A DNA stretch of 64,000 nucleotides, taken from assembly GCA_028820655.1 (NCBI GenBank), contig JAPPIK010000041.1, forward strand, positions 62,001 to 126,000, given 5' to 3'. Below, in pieces: positions 36,921-46,955 of the stretch. The notes beneath the pieces are model-generated. The model did no database searches. It saw nothing but the letters and a program-made list of their open reading frames with translations, and was not told the DNA's origin. The first letter of the stretch is position 1, and the number at the start of each line of letters is the position of its first letter. The stretch comes from Candidatus Poribacteria bacterium. GTDB lineage: Bacteria; Poribacteria; WGA-4E; JAJDTR01. A program made the translations under genes and the position numbers.

Positions 36921-38219
36921 TTAAGTGCTCTTTCCCAGACAGCATTGTTTATACTTTTTGCCGCTGCCGCATGGACACGGCGAGTTTCTTCCAACTTTCT
37001 GAGGCTGTGCGGCTTGGATTCGGGTTGACGCGACCGACCCGTGTTTCTTTTCTCGCATGACGGGCATGATGCTATCGGCGGGTTTGCCGGCTTGCAGCGC
37101 GACTGCCATAAGTTTCATCGGTTCGTCGATGTGGTTGAAGAACATTTTGTAGCCGGCGCAAAGGTAGTTTAACCCATCTTCGCCGGAGGGAGTCTTGATA
37201 AAGCGATCTTTCGGGCAGCCCCCGTTGCAGACGAAACGGACTTCGCAGTCTCGGCAGTATTGGGGCAATGTGTCTCGTTTGTCGGCCCCAAATTTTCTCT
37301 GGAACGGAGAATCCACCATTTCCTCGATTGGTGTGTCTCCAACATTTCCAAGATGGTATTCGGGAAAAACAAAATGGTCGCAGGAGTAAAGATCACCGTT
37401 GTGCTCGATAGCCATCGCATCGCCGCAGGTTTCACTGAAGATGCAGAGGCTAGGATTGTAGCCGACCCATGCCTCAAGGGCGATATCGAAGATTTGTACG
37501 AATATCTTCCCGACGTCGTTCACCACCCATTCGTCAAATACGGCGCATAGAAACTTACCGTATTGCTTGGCATGGACCGAGCGCTCGGAGACCTGTGCGC
37601 CGGTGAAATGTTCGACGGCCGGGATGAATTGGATAAATTCGGCGCCTATCTGCTTGAAATAGCGATACAACTCAAGCGGGTAATCGGCATTGTGACGGTT
37701 TAACACGCAGAGTATGTTGTAGTCCACGCGGTGTTTCTGCAAGAATTCCAGTCCTCTAAGAACATCGTGGGAGGATGGTCTGCCACGCTTGTCGTATCGG
37801 TATTTATCGTGTAATTCGGGAGGACCGTCGATGCTGACGCCGACCAAGAACCTGTTTCGCTTGAGAAAATCAGCCCATTCATCGTCGATGAGGGTTGCGT
37901 TGGTTTGAAACGTGTTTTGGATGTGAGTGCCCGCACGCCGATATTTCTGCTGGTATTCGACGGCACGGTGGAAAAAATCGACCCCCATCAGCGTCGGTTC
38001 ACCGCCTTGCCACGCAAAGGTGATTTCGTTTACTTGCTGCGCTTCGATGTATTGGCGGACGTAGTTTTCCAAGATTTCATCTGTCATCCGGAAGGAGCGC
38101 GTTTTCGGATACAGTTTCTCCTTATCCAAGTAGAAACAGTATTCGCAATCGAGGTTGCAGATTGGTCCTATCGGTTTCGTCATCACGTGAAATGCACGCG
38201 GCGTATTATGTTCTAGCAT
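36921..38219 (-). CDS. Radical SAM/SPASM anaerobic sulfatase maturase-type enzyme with SEC-C tail
   Basis: The 432-residue protein has the radical SAM motif CNLDCEYC (cysteines 21, 25, 28), the WQGGEPTLMG glycine motif, and a cysteine-rich SPASM region (CIFSETCGDAMAIEHNGDLY, then CDHFVFP, CRDCEVRFVCNGGCPKDR) that fits two extra Fe-S clusters. This is the layout of anaerobic sulfatase-maturating enzymes, which oxidise a Cys or Ser of sulfatases to formylglycine. A SEC-C zinc motif (GRNSPCPCGSGKKYKQCC) ends the protein. GAGGAAAA precedes the ATG. No sulfatase gene lies in the window. Confidence 0.9.
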   Translation of the reverse strand: MLEHNTPRAFHVMTKPIGPICNLDCEYCFYLDKEKLYPKTRSFRMTDEILENYVRQYIEAQQVNEITFAWQGGEPTLMGVDFFHRAVEYQQKYRRAGTHIQNTFQTNATLIDDEWADFLKRNRFLVGVSIDGPPELHDKYRYDKRGRPSSHDVLRGLEFLQKHRVDYNILCVLNRHNADYPLELYRYFKQIGAEFIQFIPAVEHFTGAQVSERSVHAKQYGKFLCAVFDEWVVNDVGKIFVQIFDIALEAWVGYNPSLCIFSETCGDAMAIEHNGDLYSCDHFVFPEYHLGNVGDTPIEEMVDSPFQRKFGADKRDTLPQYCRDCEVRFVCNGGCPKDRFIKTPSGEDGLNYLCAGYKMFFNHIDEPMKLMAVALQAGKPADSIMPVMREKKHGSVASTRIQAAQPQKVGRNSPCPCGSGKKYKQCCLGKST

Positions 38220-38406
38220 TTTTCCTCATGACAGATTTAGCATGAAACTCTGTACCTAATTTTAGCAGAGAGGGAAATTGGTATCAATAGAAAAGAGATG
38301 AGAGGAGGTTGGAAGACTTGAAGGATGGAAGATTGGAAGGCAAAAACTGAGGTTTGAGGGGAGAAAACTTGGTATCGGGGAATACAGTGAAAGGATGATA
38401 AAAGCC

Positions 38407-38955
38407 ATGTCAAAGAAGTTGGCGAAAGCAACGTTGGGGGCTGGGTGCTTTTGGTGTGTTGAAGCGGTTTATCTGGAATTGAAGGGCGTGAATGAGGTAG
38501 TGTCCGGTTACACCGGAGGTGCCGTTCAAGACCCGTCGTATCAGCAGGTTTGCACGGGAATGACCGGTCATGCAGAGGTCGTTCAAATCACGTTCGATCC
38601 CGCAGTTATATCCTTCTCGGAGATACTATACGTCTTCTGGCGTACGCACGACCCGACCACCTTGAATCGGCAAGGTGCAGATGTCGGTACCCAGTACCGA
38701 TCAGTGATTTACTATCACAATGAGGAACAGAGAACAGTAGCGGAAAATTCCAAACGGGAAGCCGATGCAGCAGGATTGTGGAAGAATCCGATTGTTACAG
38801 AGATAGCGCCCGCCGTCGAATTCTACGCTGCGGAAGAATATCACCAGGACTATTATGCGCTAAACCCACATCAACCGTATTGTCAGATTGTGATTAATCC
38901 GAAACTGAAGAAATTTAGGAAAGAGTTCGGGAGTAAGTTGAAAGATGTAAATTGA
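38407..38955 (+). CDS. msrA: Peptide methionine-S-sulfoxide reductase MsrA
   Basis: The ATG at 38407 (SKKLAKATLGAGCFWC) has AAGGA at 38391-38395; an ATG at 38395 overlaps that site. The 182-residue enzyme shows the catalytic GCFWC (Cys14), VSGYTGG, GTQYRSVIYY and YHQDYYALNP, all hallmarks of MsrA. It repairs oxidised methionine in proteins. No MsrB domain is fused. The A/G-rich stretch before it (38281-38345, GGAAGATTGGAAGG-like) is low complexity. Confidence 0.96.
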   Translation: MSKKLAKATLGAGCFWCVEAVYLELKGVNEVVSGYTGGAVQDPSYQQVCTGMTGHAEVVQITFDPAVISFSEILYVFWRTHDPTTLNRQGADVGTQYRSVIYYHNEEQRTVAENSKREADAAGLWKNPIVTEIAPAVEFYAAEEYHQDYYALNPHQPYCQIVINPKLKKFRKEFGSKLKDVN

Positions 38956-38987
38956 GTTTAAAGGAATCTCTATGAGACGGTTAACGG

Positions 38988-39034
38988 GCTCATTGTCAAT
39001 TCGCTTGATCCTTTGTTATCCACTCGGTTGATGC
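38988..39034 (+). repeat. Family D dispersed repeat, decayed copy
   Basis: The region reads GGCTCATTGTCAATTCGCTTGATCC and TATCCACTCGGTTGATGCC in sequence, between msrA and the convergent threonine synthase gene. Confidence 0.45.
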
Positions 39035-39058
39035 CTGTTCAGATGCGCCGAGTCAAGT

Positions 39059-40393
39059 TTAACCCGAATTTGCTAAACAAACATCAATCTTCTTCATTAT
39101 CCGGTCGTAATCCGGATCAAGCTCTAGCGGCGCATTTACATATTGAGGATTTACCTCTTCCAATTCATCGTTATGATATCGGATCTTAAAATCTGGAAAT
39201 TTCAGACCGTTCGCCGTGGAGATTACCACCACGCGTTCATTGGAGCGGATTTCCTTTCTTTCAACGAGTTTCAACAGGGCGGCAAGCGCCACGCCCGTAT
39301 GCGGGCAGTTGAATAATCCTGTTCGATCGGCTCTGGCGGCGGCGTTCGCCAACTCGTCCTCGGTTGCTTGTTCCACAATTCCATTGAACTGTTTCAGGAT
39401 GTTCATCGCTCTATTGGCGGAAACAGGATTGCCAATTTGGATGGCGTTCGCTACGGTTGGTTGCGCGGTCATCGGTGTAAATTCGTTAAAGCCCCCAAGG
39501 TAACTTTGATACAGCGGATTAGCTTTGGCGGACTGTGCACACACAATTCTCGGAAGGTTGTTGATAATCCCGAGATCCTTCATCATCAGAAATCCCAGTC
39601 CCAGAGCCGTAACATTTCCCAAATTCCCTCCCGGAATAATTATCCAGTCTGGCACCTCCCAGTCGAATTGTTGGACAATTTCAATGCTTATCGTCTTCTG
39701 CCCTTCGATTCGGAGGGAATTTATGGAGTTGGCGAGATAAAAGTCCGGACGTACGGTCAGCTTTTGGACTATTTCCATGCAGCCATCGAAATCGGTTTTC
39801 AGGGAAATCGTAATTGCCCCGTTGGCAAGCGGCTGAATGAGCTGTGCGGGAGAGACTTTGGCCTGCGGCAAGAGGATGATCGCGGGAATCCCTGCCGCCG
39901 CCGCATAGGCGGCGAGAGCGGCAGAAGTGTCACCGCTAGAGGCACAAAGAACAGCTCGGATGTCGGACCCGTTTGAGACAATCTGTTTAACCATGGAGAT
40001 AAGCACCGTCATCCCTAGATCCTTGAAGGAACCGGTATGACTGTTGCCGCACTGCTTAATCCAGAGGTCGGAGACGCCAATTTTCTTTCCGAACCGCTCT
40101 GCCCAGAATAGGTTCGTGCCTCCCTCGAACATTGAGACTATGTTCTCATCATCAACATTTGGACAAACAAACTCTTTCTTCCCCCAGACACCGCTGCCAT
40201 AGGGGTATTCCGTTCCCATGTAACGTCTCTCGAAGAGGTCAATCCATGCCGCAGGGTTTCGGCGCTTCAAAGACTCAATATCGTGTTTGACTTCCAACAG
40301 TCCGCCGCAACGCTCACAACGATAAATCACCTCGTGGAGCGAATGTTGCTCCCCGCAGCCGCTGCTGCACTCAAACCATGCATCATATCTCAT
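39059..40393 (-). CDS. thrC: Threonine synthase
   Basis: The 444-residue PLP enzyme opens with a zinc-ribbon-like region (CSSGCGEQ, then [12 protein letters not shown]), carries the cofactor lysine in [14 protein letters not shown] and the phosphate-binding [13 protein letters not shown] loop. It converts O-phosphohomoserine to threonine. The length fits the thrC group with the N-terminal ribbon. It is the last gene of a minus-strand run and begins 60 bases after scpB. Confidence 0.95.
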   Translation of the reverse strand: MRYDAWFECSSGCGEQHSLHEVIYRCERCGGLLEVKHDIESLKRRNPAAWIDLFERRYMGTEYPYGSGVWGKKEFVCPNVDDENIVSMFEGGTNLFWAERFGKKIGVSDLWIKQCGNSHTGSFKDLGMTVLISMVKQIVSNGSDIRAVLCASSGDTSAALAAYAAAAGIPAIILLPQAKVSPAQLIQPLANGAITISLKTDFDGCMEIVQKLTVRPDFYLANSINSLRIEGQKTISIEIVQQFDWEVPDWIIIPGGNLGNVTALGLGFLMMKDLGIINNLPRIVCAQSAKANPLYQSYLGGFNEFTPMTAQPTVANAIQIGNPVSANRAMNILKQFNGIVEQATEDELANAAARADRTGLFNCPHTGVALAALLKLVERKEIRSNERVVVISTANGLKFPDFKIRYHNDELEEVNPQYVNAPLELDPDYDRIMKKIDVCLANSG

Positions 40394-40452
40394 GTATAAT
40401 GTCCGTTTCCCGAATTTCGATTATGGCAGGATACCCTGAAATTCCAGTGTTT

Positions 40453-41073
40453 TCATCCTTGGTTTTCATCTGTCGAACCTATCTCCAATTCCTCGTTCTG
40501 TACTTCATGCAGAATCTCTTCAATTTCTTCCATGGATGGCAGTTCAGAGAGATTCTTTAGTCCGAATTGCTCCAAGAACCTATCCGTGGTGGCGAAAAGG
40601 AGAGATCGACCTTGCCCCGGTTTTCGACCAGCGATGCGTATCAAACCTTTTTGAATGAGTGAATTCACAACGCTGTCACTGTTCACTCCTCGGATTTCTT
40701 CAACTTCCGATCGGGTGACGGGTTGTTTGTAGGCAACGATGGCTAGGGTTTCAAGCGCCGGCGGCGAGAGTCTGACACGAACCTGGCGTGTATAGAATTT
40801 CTCGATCCACTCCCGATATTCAGGACGTGAACACACTTGAAAACCGTTTGCGATTTCAATAAGTTCGAAACTGCGATTCTCGGCTTGGTAATCATCCTCA
40901 AGTGCCGTGAGTTGCGCACGGATATCGTGTGTTGACACGTTTCCCAATACTTCGGTGAACTGCTTCACCGAGATTGGTTCGTTCGCGGCAAAGAGAATCG
41001 CTTCAAGGATTGATTTGATCTCGGTGGGACTTAAGAAAAAATCCTGGGGAGGAGTGGAAGTATTTTCACTCAT
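40453..41073 (-). CDS. scpB: Segregation and condensation protein B
   Basis: The 206-residue protein has tandem winged-helix features of ScpB: LSPTEIKSILEAILFAANEPIS-type start, then PPALETLAIVAYKQPVTRSE and EIRGVNSDSVVNSLIQKGLI, with a TTDRFLEQFGLKNLSELP end. It joins ScpA and SMC in the condensin-like complex for chromosome organisation. It follows scpA by 63 bases. Confidence 0.96.
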   Translation of the reverse strand: MSENTSTPPQDFFLSPTEIKSILEAILFAANEPISVKQFTEVLGNVSTHDIRAQLTALEDDYQAENRSFELIEIANGFQVCSRPEYREWIEKFYTRQVRVRLSPPALETLAIVAYKQPVTRSEVEEIRGVNSDSVVNSLIQKGLIRIAGRKPGQGRSLLFATTDRFLEQFGLKNLSELPSMEEIEEILHEVQNEELEIGSTDENQG

Positions 41074-41136
41074 GACAGAAATACTTGATTGGCAGTCGGG
41101 GTTGGTTACTATCTCGAACTCCTCACGGTTGGTGAC

Positions 41137-41898
41137 CTATGCCTCGCGTCTTACGATGTAGATTTGACCAAACTGCCCAGATTGGATAGCGATGATACGT
41201 TTGAGCCGAATCAACTCCAAGATTGCCAAGAATGTCACTATCTGCTCGATTTTTGTTGCAAATCCAGAGAAAAGATCCTCAAACGGTACTTGGTCAGACT
41301 CCTGCATCCTGCGTTCCAAGAACTCCATCTTGTCCTCGACGGTGATTTGCTCTTCGTTGATTTCCTCGTAAGCATCATCGTCAATGAACTCTAGTCTTTC
41401 GGTGGTTCGCTGGAACGCCGACAACAGATCGAAGAGCGTTGCTCTAATCTCAAATTCGCGCAAATCTCCCAGTTCGGCGCCAGAATCTACACTTCGACCG
41501 TAGATTTGTTCATGCTCTTCCGCGAAGCGGTCCAACGCTCGCGATGCCTCTTTGAACTGCTTGTAATCTAAAAGTTGCTTGACAAGCTCTTCCCGATTTT
41601 TGATTGGCTGCGAATCTTGATCGGTTGCGGATGGAAGAATGCTCTGTGATTTCAGATAGAGCAGCGTCGCCGCCATCACCAGAAATTCCGACGCGACATC
41701 CAAATCCAGACGCTCCATGAGATTCAGCCATTCCAAATAACGCTCCGTAATCTCGGCGATACGAATGTCTCTGACATCCATCTCGTCCTTCTGGATCAGG
41801 TGAAGCAGCAGATCCAATGGGCCTTCAAAAATATCGAGTTTGATGGAATATATCGAGTCGGCGGATTGTGGTTGTGAGTCCATTTTCAATGGCTGCAT
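41137..41898 (-). CDS. scpA: Segregation and condensation protein A
   Basis: I prefer the ATG at 41898 (MQPLKMDSQPQS); a frame extension to 41967 adds a basic segment without family likeness. The roughly 253-residue protein has the kleisin N-terminus YSIKLDIFEGPLDLLLHLI, then DVRDIRIAEITERYLEWL and VMAATLLYLKSQSILP. The C-terminal winged helix holds VTFLAILELIRLKRI. It bridges the SMC heads with ScpB. SMC itself is not in the window. Confidence 0.95.
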   Translation of the reverse strand: MQPLKMDSQPQSADSIYSIKLDIFEGPLDLLLHLIQKDEMDVRDIRIAEITERYLEWLNLMERLDLDVASEFLVMAATLLYLKSQSILPSATDQDSQPIKNREELVKQLLDYKQFKEASRALDRFAEEHEQIYGRSVDSGAELGDLREFEIRATLFDLLSAFQRTTERLEFIDDDAYEEINEEQITVEDKMEFLERRMQESDQVPFEDLFSGFATKIEQIVTFLAILELIRLKRIIAIQSGQFGQIYIVRREA

Positions 41899-42117
41899 TA
41901 CTTCAACTCGTGGCTCTATAGCGTGTACAAAACGTAATTTGCGAGACGGAATTCGACAATCCCGCATTAGTCAAGGAGATGGTTTACACACCGCACTGTC
42001 CACGTGAATTGACAACCTCATGGGAAGACGTTTGGATACGGCAATCCGATCCGGCGGTGCAACTGCTATGACCGCCTCTCTTTCGGCTAACAAATACAGT
42101 CTTGACAAGATTTGTTT

Positions 42118-42777
42118 TCAGAGGCCAACGAGTGCGCGAAACAAGTTGAATATTCCGTAAGACACGAAACTGATTACCATAAAGACGGGATTCGGAATTC
42201 CCAAGAGGCTGGGAAGGAAAATTATTCCGAGCAGAATCATCATTCCATAAGGGCGTAGCCTGTCAAACGCCTGTGCTTGTTTCCACGGTAACAGTCCGTA
42301 GACGACACTGAATCCGTCAAGCGGAAACAGCGGAAGCATGTTGAAGGCTGCAAGAAACACGCTAATCAAAGCGGCCGTCTGCAATTGACTGTAAATTTCA
42401 CGGTGTATTGAAGGTCCGACAAATTCAACGAGGAGTTTGACCGCAAGCAGGATCACAAAAGTGCAAATGATGTTCATCACGGGACCAGCCGCCGCGATAA
42501 TCATCAGGTCACGCTTGGGATTCTGCAAATTTCGCGGGTCAACGGGCACGGGTTTCGCCCACCCGAAGAATACCGCTCCGAATAGTGAGCCGACCAAAGG
42601 CAGTATAACCGTTCCAACTATATCGATGTGCGCCGCCGGATTAAGCGTTAATCGCTCTTCGTCCCTAGCTGTAGGGTCTCCAAGCATGAGCGCCGATTTC
42701 GCGTGCCCCCATTCGTGGAAAGTCAACAAGATGATGAAATGAATTACACGAAGAATCGCGTCAAATGGATTGAGCAT
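42118..42777 (-). CDS. Site-2 protease family (M50) membrane metalloprotease
   Basis: The 220-residue protein has zinc motif HEWGH in an N-terminal helix (about residues 23-27), MIIAAAGPVMNI, and the second motif NMLPLFPLDGF with the metal-binding aspartate. Five or so membrane segments are visible. The short form without PDZ or CBS domains is the YwhC/Rip-like S2P group found near scpA-scpB. It cuts membrane-embedded substrates. ATG 42777 overlaps the CCA gene's 3' end by 17 bases. Confidence 0.92.
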   Translation of the reverse strand: MLNPFDAILRVIHFIILLTFHEWGHAKSALMLGDPTARDEERLTLNPAAHIDIVGTVILPLVGSLFGAVFFGWAKPVPVDPRNLQNPKRDLMIIAAAGPVMNIICTFVILLAVKLLVEFVGPSIHREIYSQLQTAALISVFLAAFNMLPLFPLDGFSVVYGLLPWKQAQAFDRLRPYGMMILLGIIFLPSLLGIPNPVFMVISFVSYGIFNLFRALVGL

Positions 42778-44287
42778 CGTCAAAGCCTAGAACCTCGTAA
42801 GCCTTCTGTTTTGTGGAAATCTCGCCATCCAATTGGGCTGCGAATGCCTTGGATATTAGATTTGTAAATGCTTTCCCGGGTTGCAGCCCGATTTGAATCA
42901 AATCGTCGCCCGTGATTAACGGCTCAATCTTACGCAAATTAATGAGATAGTCCTCTATCTTCTCCACACGCCATCCGGGCTGTCCCGGTTGCATCATGGC
43001 GAATACTAGAGCCTCAGCAGCGTATGGCTTCAACAGGTGATAAACTTCACTCGGTTTGGAACCGGGGGACAATGTATCAAGAGTTTCGCAAAGGTATTGA
43101 CTAGCAGCCAATTCCGTCTGAATTTCACAGATGTGGAAGGACTGATTTACTCTTCTGATGATAAACGTCTTCTTGTGGTTCCCGTCGGAGACAAGCCATC
43201 TGTTATTTCCGTCCCGAATTGTGATGTTTCGGGAGAGTGAGATGCCATTTCTTTCGAGTATTTCTCTCTTCTTCTCCGAGATTATTCCCTTTGCGAGATC
43301 CACTCCAAGGTCGGCATCCGTTTGGAACATCCTACGGAGACGATGGGGCAATACCATCCTATCCGTGATAGCTTGAATTACGTGAGTCGGGGTACCCTCA
43401 TGAAGGGACCGGGATTCATTCCAATGGGTCGCCCCCAGCAACGACAACCATGCGATCTGATTTTTTTCGATATTATCATCGGCGAACTTCGTGTCTACCC
43501 AATCAATCGCATCCTGAACCGCAACCCAATCGGAATCGAAATCCTGCGTCACTACCCATTCCGGGTGAATAGCTCGAAACACCTGAAATTGGCGAAGGCG
43601 TTGAATCATTCGCGGTACGGCGTCTTCTGCCAGGATGCGATTAATTTCGTTCCGAATACGCTCCCCGCTAATCAGGTCTAATACGTCCTGTTCGATTGCC
43701 TCACAAATGCGCGTCCGGTCTTCCGACTCAATTTGAAAACCGTAACGCCCTTCATATCTTACCGCCCGAAAGATCCGGGTCGGATCGTCAATGAAACTCT
43801 TGGAATGGAGGGCACGAACTCGTCCCGAACGAAGATCTTTAACTCCGTCGCAGCAATCAACTAGCTCGCCGAATCTCTTCGCGTTCAGTCGAACGGCGAG
43901 CGCGTTAATCGAGAAATCGCGCCGACGCAGGTCCTCTTCCATAGTACCGGGACTAACTAATGGTAACGCCCCGGGGCGCTCGTAAGTTTCGCTGCGCGCG
44001 CTGGCGAAATCAATCCTCGCTCGCGAAGGCTGAATCAGGGTTGCGGTGCCGAATCGCCGGTGCGCTTGTACTTCCCAGCCCCAATTCTCTCCAAGTTTTT
44101 GGGTAAAGCTGATAGCGTCTCCCTCAACCACGATGTCGAGATCCAGATTCTCACTCCCCAGTAGAAGGTCTCGAACAAAACCGCCAACGATGCAGATAGG
44201 TAACCGTGAATTACTACCAATGTTTCTCAGTAGGTCAAATATGTCACGCGGGATGCTTGACTGCTCGGTTAGGACTTGGTCACCCAT
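42761..44287 (-). CDS. cca: CCA tRNA nucleotidyltransferase / poly(A) polymerase family
   Basis: The 508-residue class II nucleotidyltransferase has IVGGFVRDLLLG, the metal motif LDLDIVVEG (Asp49, Asp51), RRFGTATL, EEDLRRRDFSINALA and IDDPTRIFRAVRYEGRYGF. A long C-terminal helical part follows. It adds or repairs the CCA end of tRNAs; a poly(A) polymerase or A-adding specialised form cannot be ruled out from sequence alone. It begins the cca-S2P-scpA-scpB-thrC run. Confidence 0.9.
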   Translation of the reverse strand: MGDQVLTEQSSIPRDIFDLLRNIGSNSRLPICIVGGFVRDLLLGSENLDLDIVVEGDAISFTQKLGENWGWEVQAHRRFGTATLIQPSRARIDFASARSETYERPGALPLVSPGTMEEDLRRRDFSINALAVRLNAKRFGELVDCCDGVKDLRSGRVRALHSKSFIDDPTRIFRAVRYEGRYGFQIESEDRTRICEAIEQDVLDLISGERIRNEINRILAEDAVPRMIQRLRQFQVFRAIHPEWVVTQDFDSDWVAVQDAIDWVDTKFADDNIEKNQIAWLSLLGATHWNESRSLHEGTPTHVIQAITDRMVLPHRLRRMFQTDADLGVDLAKGIISEKKREILERNGISLSRNITIRDGNNRWLVSDGNHKKTFIIRRVNQSFHICEIQTELAASQYLCETLDTLSPGSKPSEVYHLLKPYAAEALVFAMMQPGQPGWRVEKIEDYLINLRKIEPLITGDDLIQIGLQPGKAFTNLISKAFAAQLDGEISTKQKAYEVLGFDDAQSI

Positions 44288-44401
44288 ATTCTAGCCCGTT
44301 AAAATGCCTCTATATGCAGGCGGTTTTCGTCGACACGCGAGTTTTTGCGAAGTGAAAGAGTGTCCGCTGACGGACGGCAAGAGACGCGGGGTCGGCGAAG
44401 T

Positions 44402-45082
44402 TCACACGAAAGCAAAGACGCGTGTTGGAGCGCCAGAACTACGCGCCAACTTCATGGGAGCAACGACCGCGAAGAATTGCGTGGGCAATAGACTCAGGTT
44501 ACATAGATCTTCAACTTGCGGGACGCCCGCACCCAGAAACACTAGATGAGCAGGCGGCAGCCCATCGTGTTGCGGAGGATGACCAGCCATTGAATCAATG
44601 CTGCATGCGTCCGTCCCGATCAGCTTGACACCTTTCTGAACCAAGAGTTCGGCTGCATCTTCGCTGAAGCCAATCCAGCTCCGGTTGAAACTTCCCTGAT
44701 AGGCATACTTGTCCATCCCCGTGCGCATGAACACAATGCTGTCATTAGGAATTTCTACATTCGCAGCGATCCACGTCCGGATATTTTCTGAAGTTACGGC
44801 GTCGGTCGGCTTCTTTGTGTCGGAGAGGTCCATTAGCACTGCATTCCCGGTCAGCTTGTCTTTCGGGATGTCCGCTACGGTGAAACCGTCGGTATACATT
44901 AGGCAAGGTGCATCGATATGTGTCGCACAGTGACCGGACAGATCGACACGGCTTTCAAAGTAGCCGTCTTTCTCCAGCGTCGCGGTGTCATATATGCGCA
45001 CCGGGTCAATCGGCAACTCCCGCGGACTGTTTTCGTCAACTTGGTAGGAGAGATCGATGACGCTTTGAAAATTGATTTGCAT
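44402..45082 (-). CDS. Cyclase-family (kynurenine formamidase-like) hydrolase
   Basis: The 226-residue protein has the metal-site motif HCATHIDAP (family pattern HxGTHxDxP, with Ala for Gly), FMRTGMDKY and a GTDACSIDSM segment. These match the cyclase/AfKMO-type family that includes kynurenine formamidase and other metal hydrolases. The closest known reaction is hydrolysis of N-formyl-kynurenine, but no other tryptophan-catabolic gene is near and the substrate is uncertain. A good promoter lies just upstream (45131-45159). Confidence 0.87.
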   Translation of the reverse strand: MQINFQSVIDLSYQVDENSPRELPIDPVRIYDTATLEKDGYFESRVDLSGHCATHIDAPCLMYTDGFTVADIPKDKLTGNAVLMDLSDTKKPTDAVTSENIRTWIAANVEIPNDSIVFMRTGMDKYAYQGSFNRSWIGFSEDAAELLVQKGVKLIGTDACSIDSMAGHPPQHDGLPPAHLVFLGAGVPQVEDLCNLSLLPTQFFAVVAPMKLARSSGAPTRVFAFV

Positions 45083-45130
45083 GTTAAGTTCCTTCCCGAA
45101 CTCGGATTTGACGCCAATTCAGTTTCGGCA

Positions 45131-45159
45131 ATTATAGCACTAGGGTGTCGCAAAATCAA
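45131..45159 (-). promoter_or_regulatory. Sigma-70-type promoter of the cyclase gene
   Basis: On the minus strand TTGATT (45159-45154) and a perfect TATAAT (45136-45131) are 17 bases apart. GTGC directly precedes the -10 box. The start codon is about 50 bases downstream. Confidence 0.65.
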
Positions 45160-45561
45160 GCGAGATGTGGCAAGCCGCGAGGGAGATTGCATTTGATTAT
45201 GGGGCGTTAGAGTATTTCCAATATCGCTTGAGACGGAGTTGTCATGAATGGAGTGAAGAGAATGGAAGGTATCGCTAACGCGTGGACTGTGGCTTGAAAA
45301 GGCAATGAAGTGTGGGGAAAGAGGAAGCGGAGATCTTAGCAGGGATACCATTGCACCGCGAAACTCTATAGGAGTTTTATCGCGGTAATCATTGATGCCC
45401 TTGATTCCTCCCAAGAAAGAGAACAAGGGAAATCGGCGATTTGATGATCGACGAATTGACTGCCGATTCGGAAAGGAATCGCGGTCACGAGGTCGAAGGG
45501 ATCTCCTTCACCCTCGCTATTTGCTCGGTGGATTCTACAATCTGCTGTTTTTTGGGAGGTC
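45160..45561. other. Gene-free spacer
   Basis: No gene is supported. A decayed family-D-like string (GAGTTTTATCGCGGTAATCA then CCTTGATTCC) occurs at about 45371-45405. Confidence 0.35.
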
Positions 45562-46758
45562 TTAATGACCGAGGGCAAGCGGCGGCCCCATCTCGCCCCC
45601 AACGTCTTTATCTCCACGCCCTGAGAGGCAAACCGCAATAATGGCATTTTGATCCATCATCGGAGCAATTTTTTCAACATGCGCAATTGCGTGTGCAGAT
45701 TCAAGTGCGGGGATTATGCCTTCCAACTCCGATAACAATTTGAATCCTTCTACCGCTTCGTCATCGGTAATTGAAACATAGCTAGCCCTGCCGCTCGCCT
45801 TGTAATAGCTATGTTCGGGGCCAACGCCCGGATAATCGAGTCCGGCAGAGATCGAATGCGCAGGAGTTATCTGTCCATCGTCTTCCTGCAACAGATAACA
45901 CTTCGCACCGTGAAACACACCGACGCTGCCTTCGCTCAGTGAGGCGGCATGTTTGCCGCTAAGGATGCTCTCACCTGCGGCTTCCACGCCGACCATTTCC
46001 ACGTTCTCATCATCGTAGAACGGATAGAACATACCGAGCGAGTTGCTGCCTCCTCCGACACTTGCGACGACACAATCCGGCAGCCGCCCCTCTTTCTCAA
46101 GTATCTGTTCCCTAGTTTCCACCCCGATCACAGATTGAAAATCCCGCACAATCATCGGGTAGGGGTGCGCTCCCACTACGGAACCGATCAGGAGATAGGT
46201 CGTTCGGACGTTTGTCACCCAGTCACGAAATGAAGCGTTGATGGCGTCCTTAAGGGTCCGAGAGCCGGAATCTACAGGTGTCACTTTTGCACCCATGAGC
46301 CGCATGCGAAACACATTGAGTGCCTGGCGCTCCATATCTTCCTCTCCCATGTACACTTCACATTCCATATTAAACTTCGCGGTCACTGTGGCTGTGGCAA
46401 CACCGTGCTGGCCCGCGCCGGTTTCCGCTATTATTCTTTTTTTGCCCATCCGACGCGCCAAAAGGATTTGTCCCACGGTATTATTGATTTTGTGAGCACC
46501 GGTATGGTTGAGATCTTCCCGTTTTAGGTAGATTTTTGCGCCGCCGAGTTCCTCGGTCAATCGCTCGGCGTAATAGAGCGGATTGGGTCTACCGACGTAT
46601 TCTCGTAGATAGTATTTAAACTCTTTTTGAAACTCCGGATCGACGCTCAAGACTCGATAAGCCTCTTCAAGTTCCAACAGTGCGGGCATCAAGGTCTCAG
46701 GGACGTATCTGCCTCCGAATTCGCCAAAGTGCCCTGTTGCATCAGGTAATGGCTGCAT
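45562..46758 (-). CDS. trpB: Tryptophan synthase beta subunit
   Basis: The 398-residue PLP enzyme begins [20 protein letters not shown] and has [15 protein letters not shown] with the cofactor lysine (Lys90), then [13 protein letters not shown], the [10 protein letters not shown] phosphate loop and SGRGDKD. It condenses indole with serine. The motifs match the TrpB1 type that pairs with TrpA, yet no other trp gene is near. AAGGAG lies 8 bases before the ATG. Confidence 0.97.
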   Translation of the reverse strand: MQPLPDATGHFGEFGGRYVPETLMPALLELEEAYRVLSVDPEFQKEFKYYLREYVGRPNPLYYAERLTEELGGAKIYLKREDLNHTGAHKINNTVGQILLARRMGKKRIIAETGAGQHGVATATVTAKFNMECEVYMGEEDMERQALNVFRMRLMGAKVTPVDSGSRTLKDAINASFRDWVTNVRTTYLLIGSVVGAHPYPMIVRDFQSVIGVETREQILEKEGRLPDCVVASVGGGSNSLGMFYPFYDDENVEMVGVEAAGESILSGKHAASLSEGSVGVFHGAKCYLLQEDDGQITPAHSISAGLDYPGVGPEHSYYKASGRASYVSITDDEAVEGFKLLSELEGIIPALESAHAIAHVEKIAPMMDQNAIIAVCLSGRGDKDVGGEMGPPLALGH

Positions 46759-46806
46759 GTAGCAACTCCTTGTACATAGACTCAGCAGTTTGCTTGATTA
46801 GAATTT

Positions 46807-46832
46807 AACGCGAATAAGGAGGTCGCTCCTAC
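46807..46832 (+). repeat. Family B dispersed repeat, copy 4
   Basis: AACGCGAATAAGGAGG followed by TCGCTCCTAC is a family B element in the short spacer between trpB and the dehydrogenase gene. Confidence 0.55.
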
Positions 46833-46955
46833 GGAGGGTGGGGCGACTCATAATGATTTACGGTACAAAGGATCTCATCCGTACTGGATTTTCTATCGCT
46901 CTGCAATCTCTTTAGGAGATCCATCACGAACATTTTCCATTTCCTTGATGGCGCA

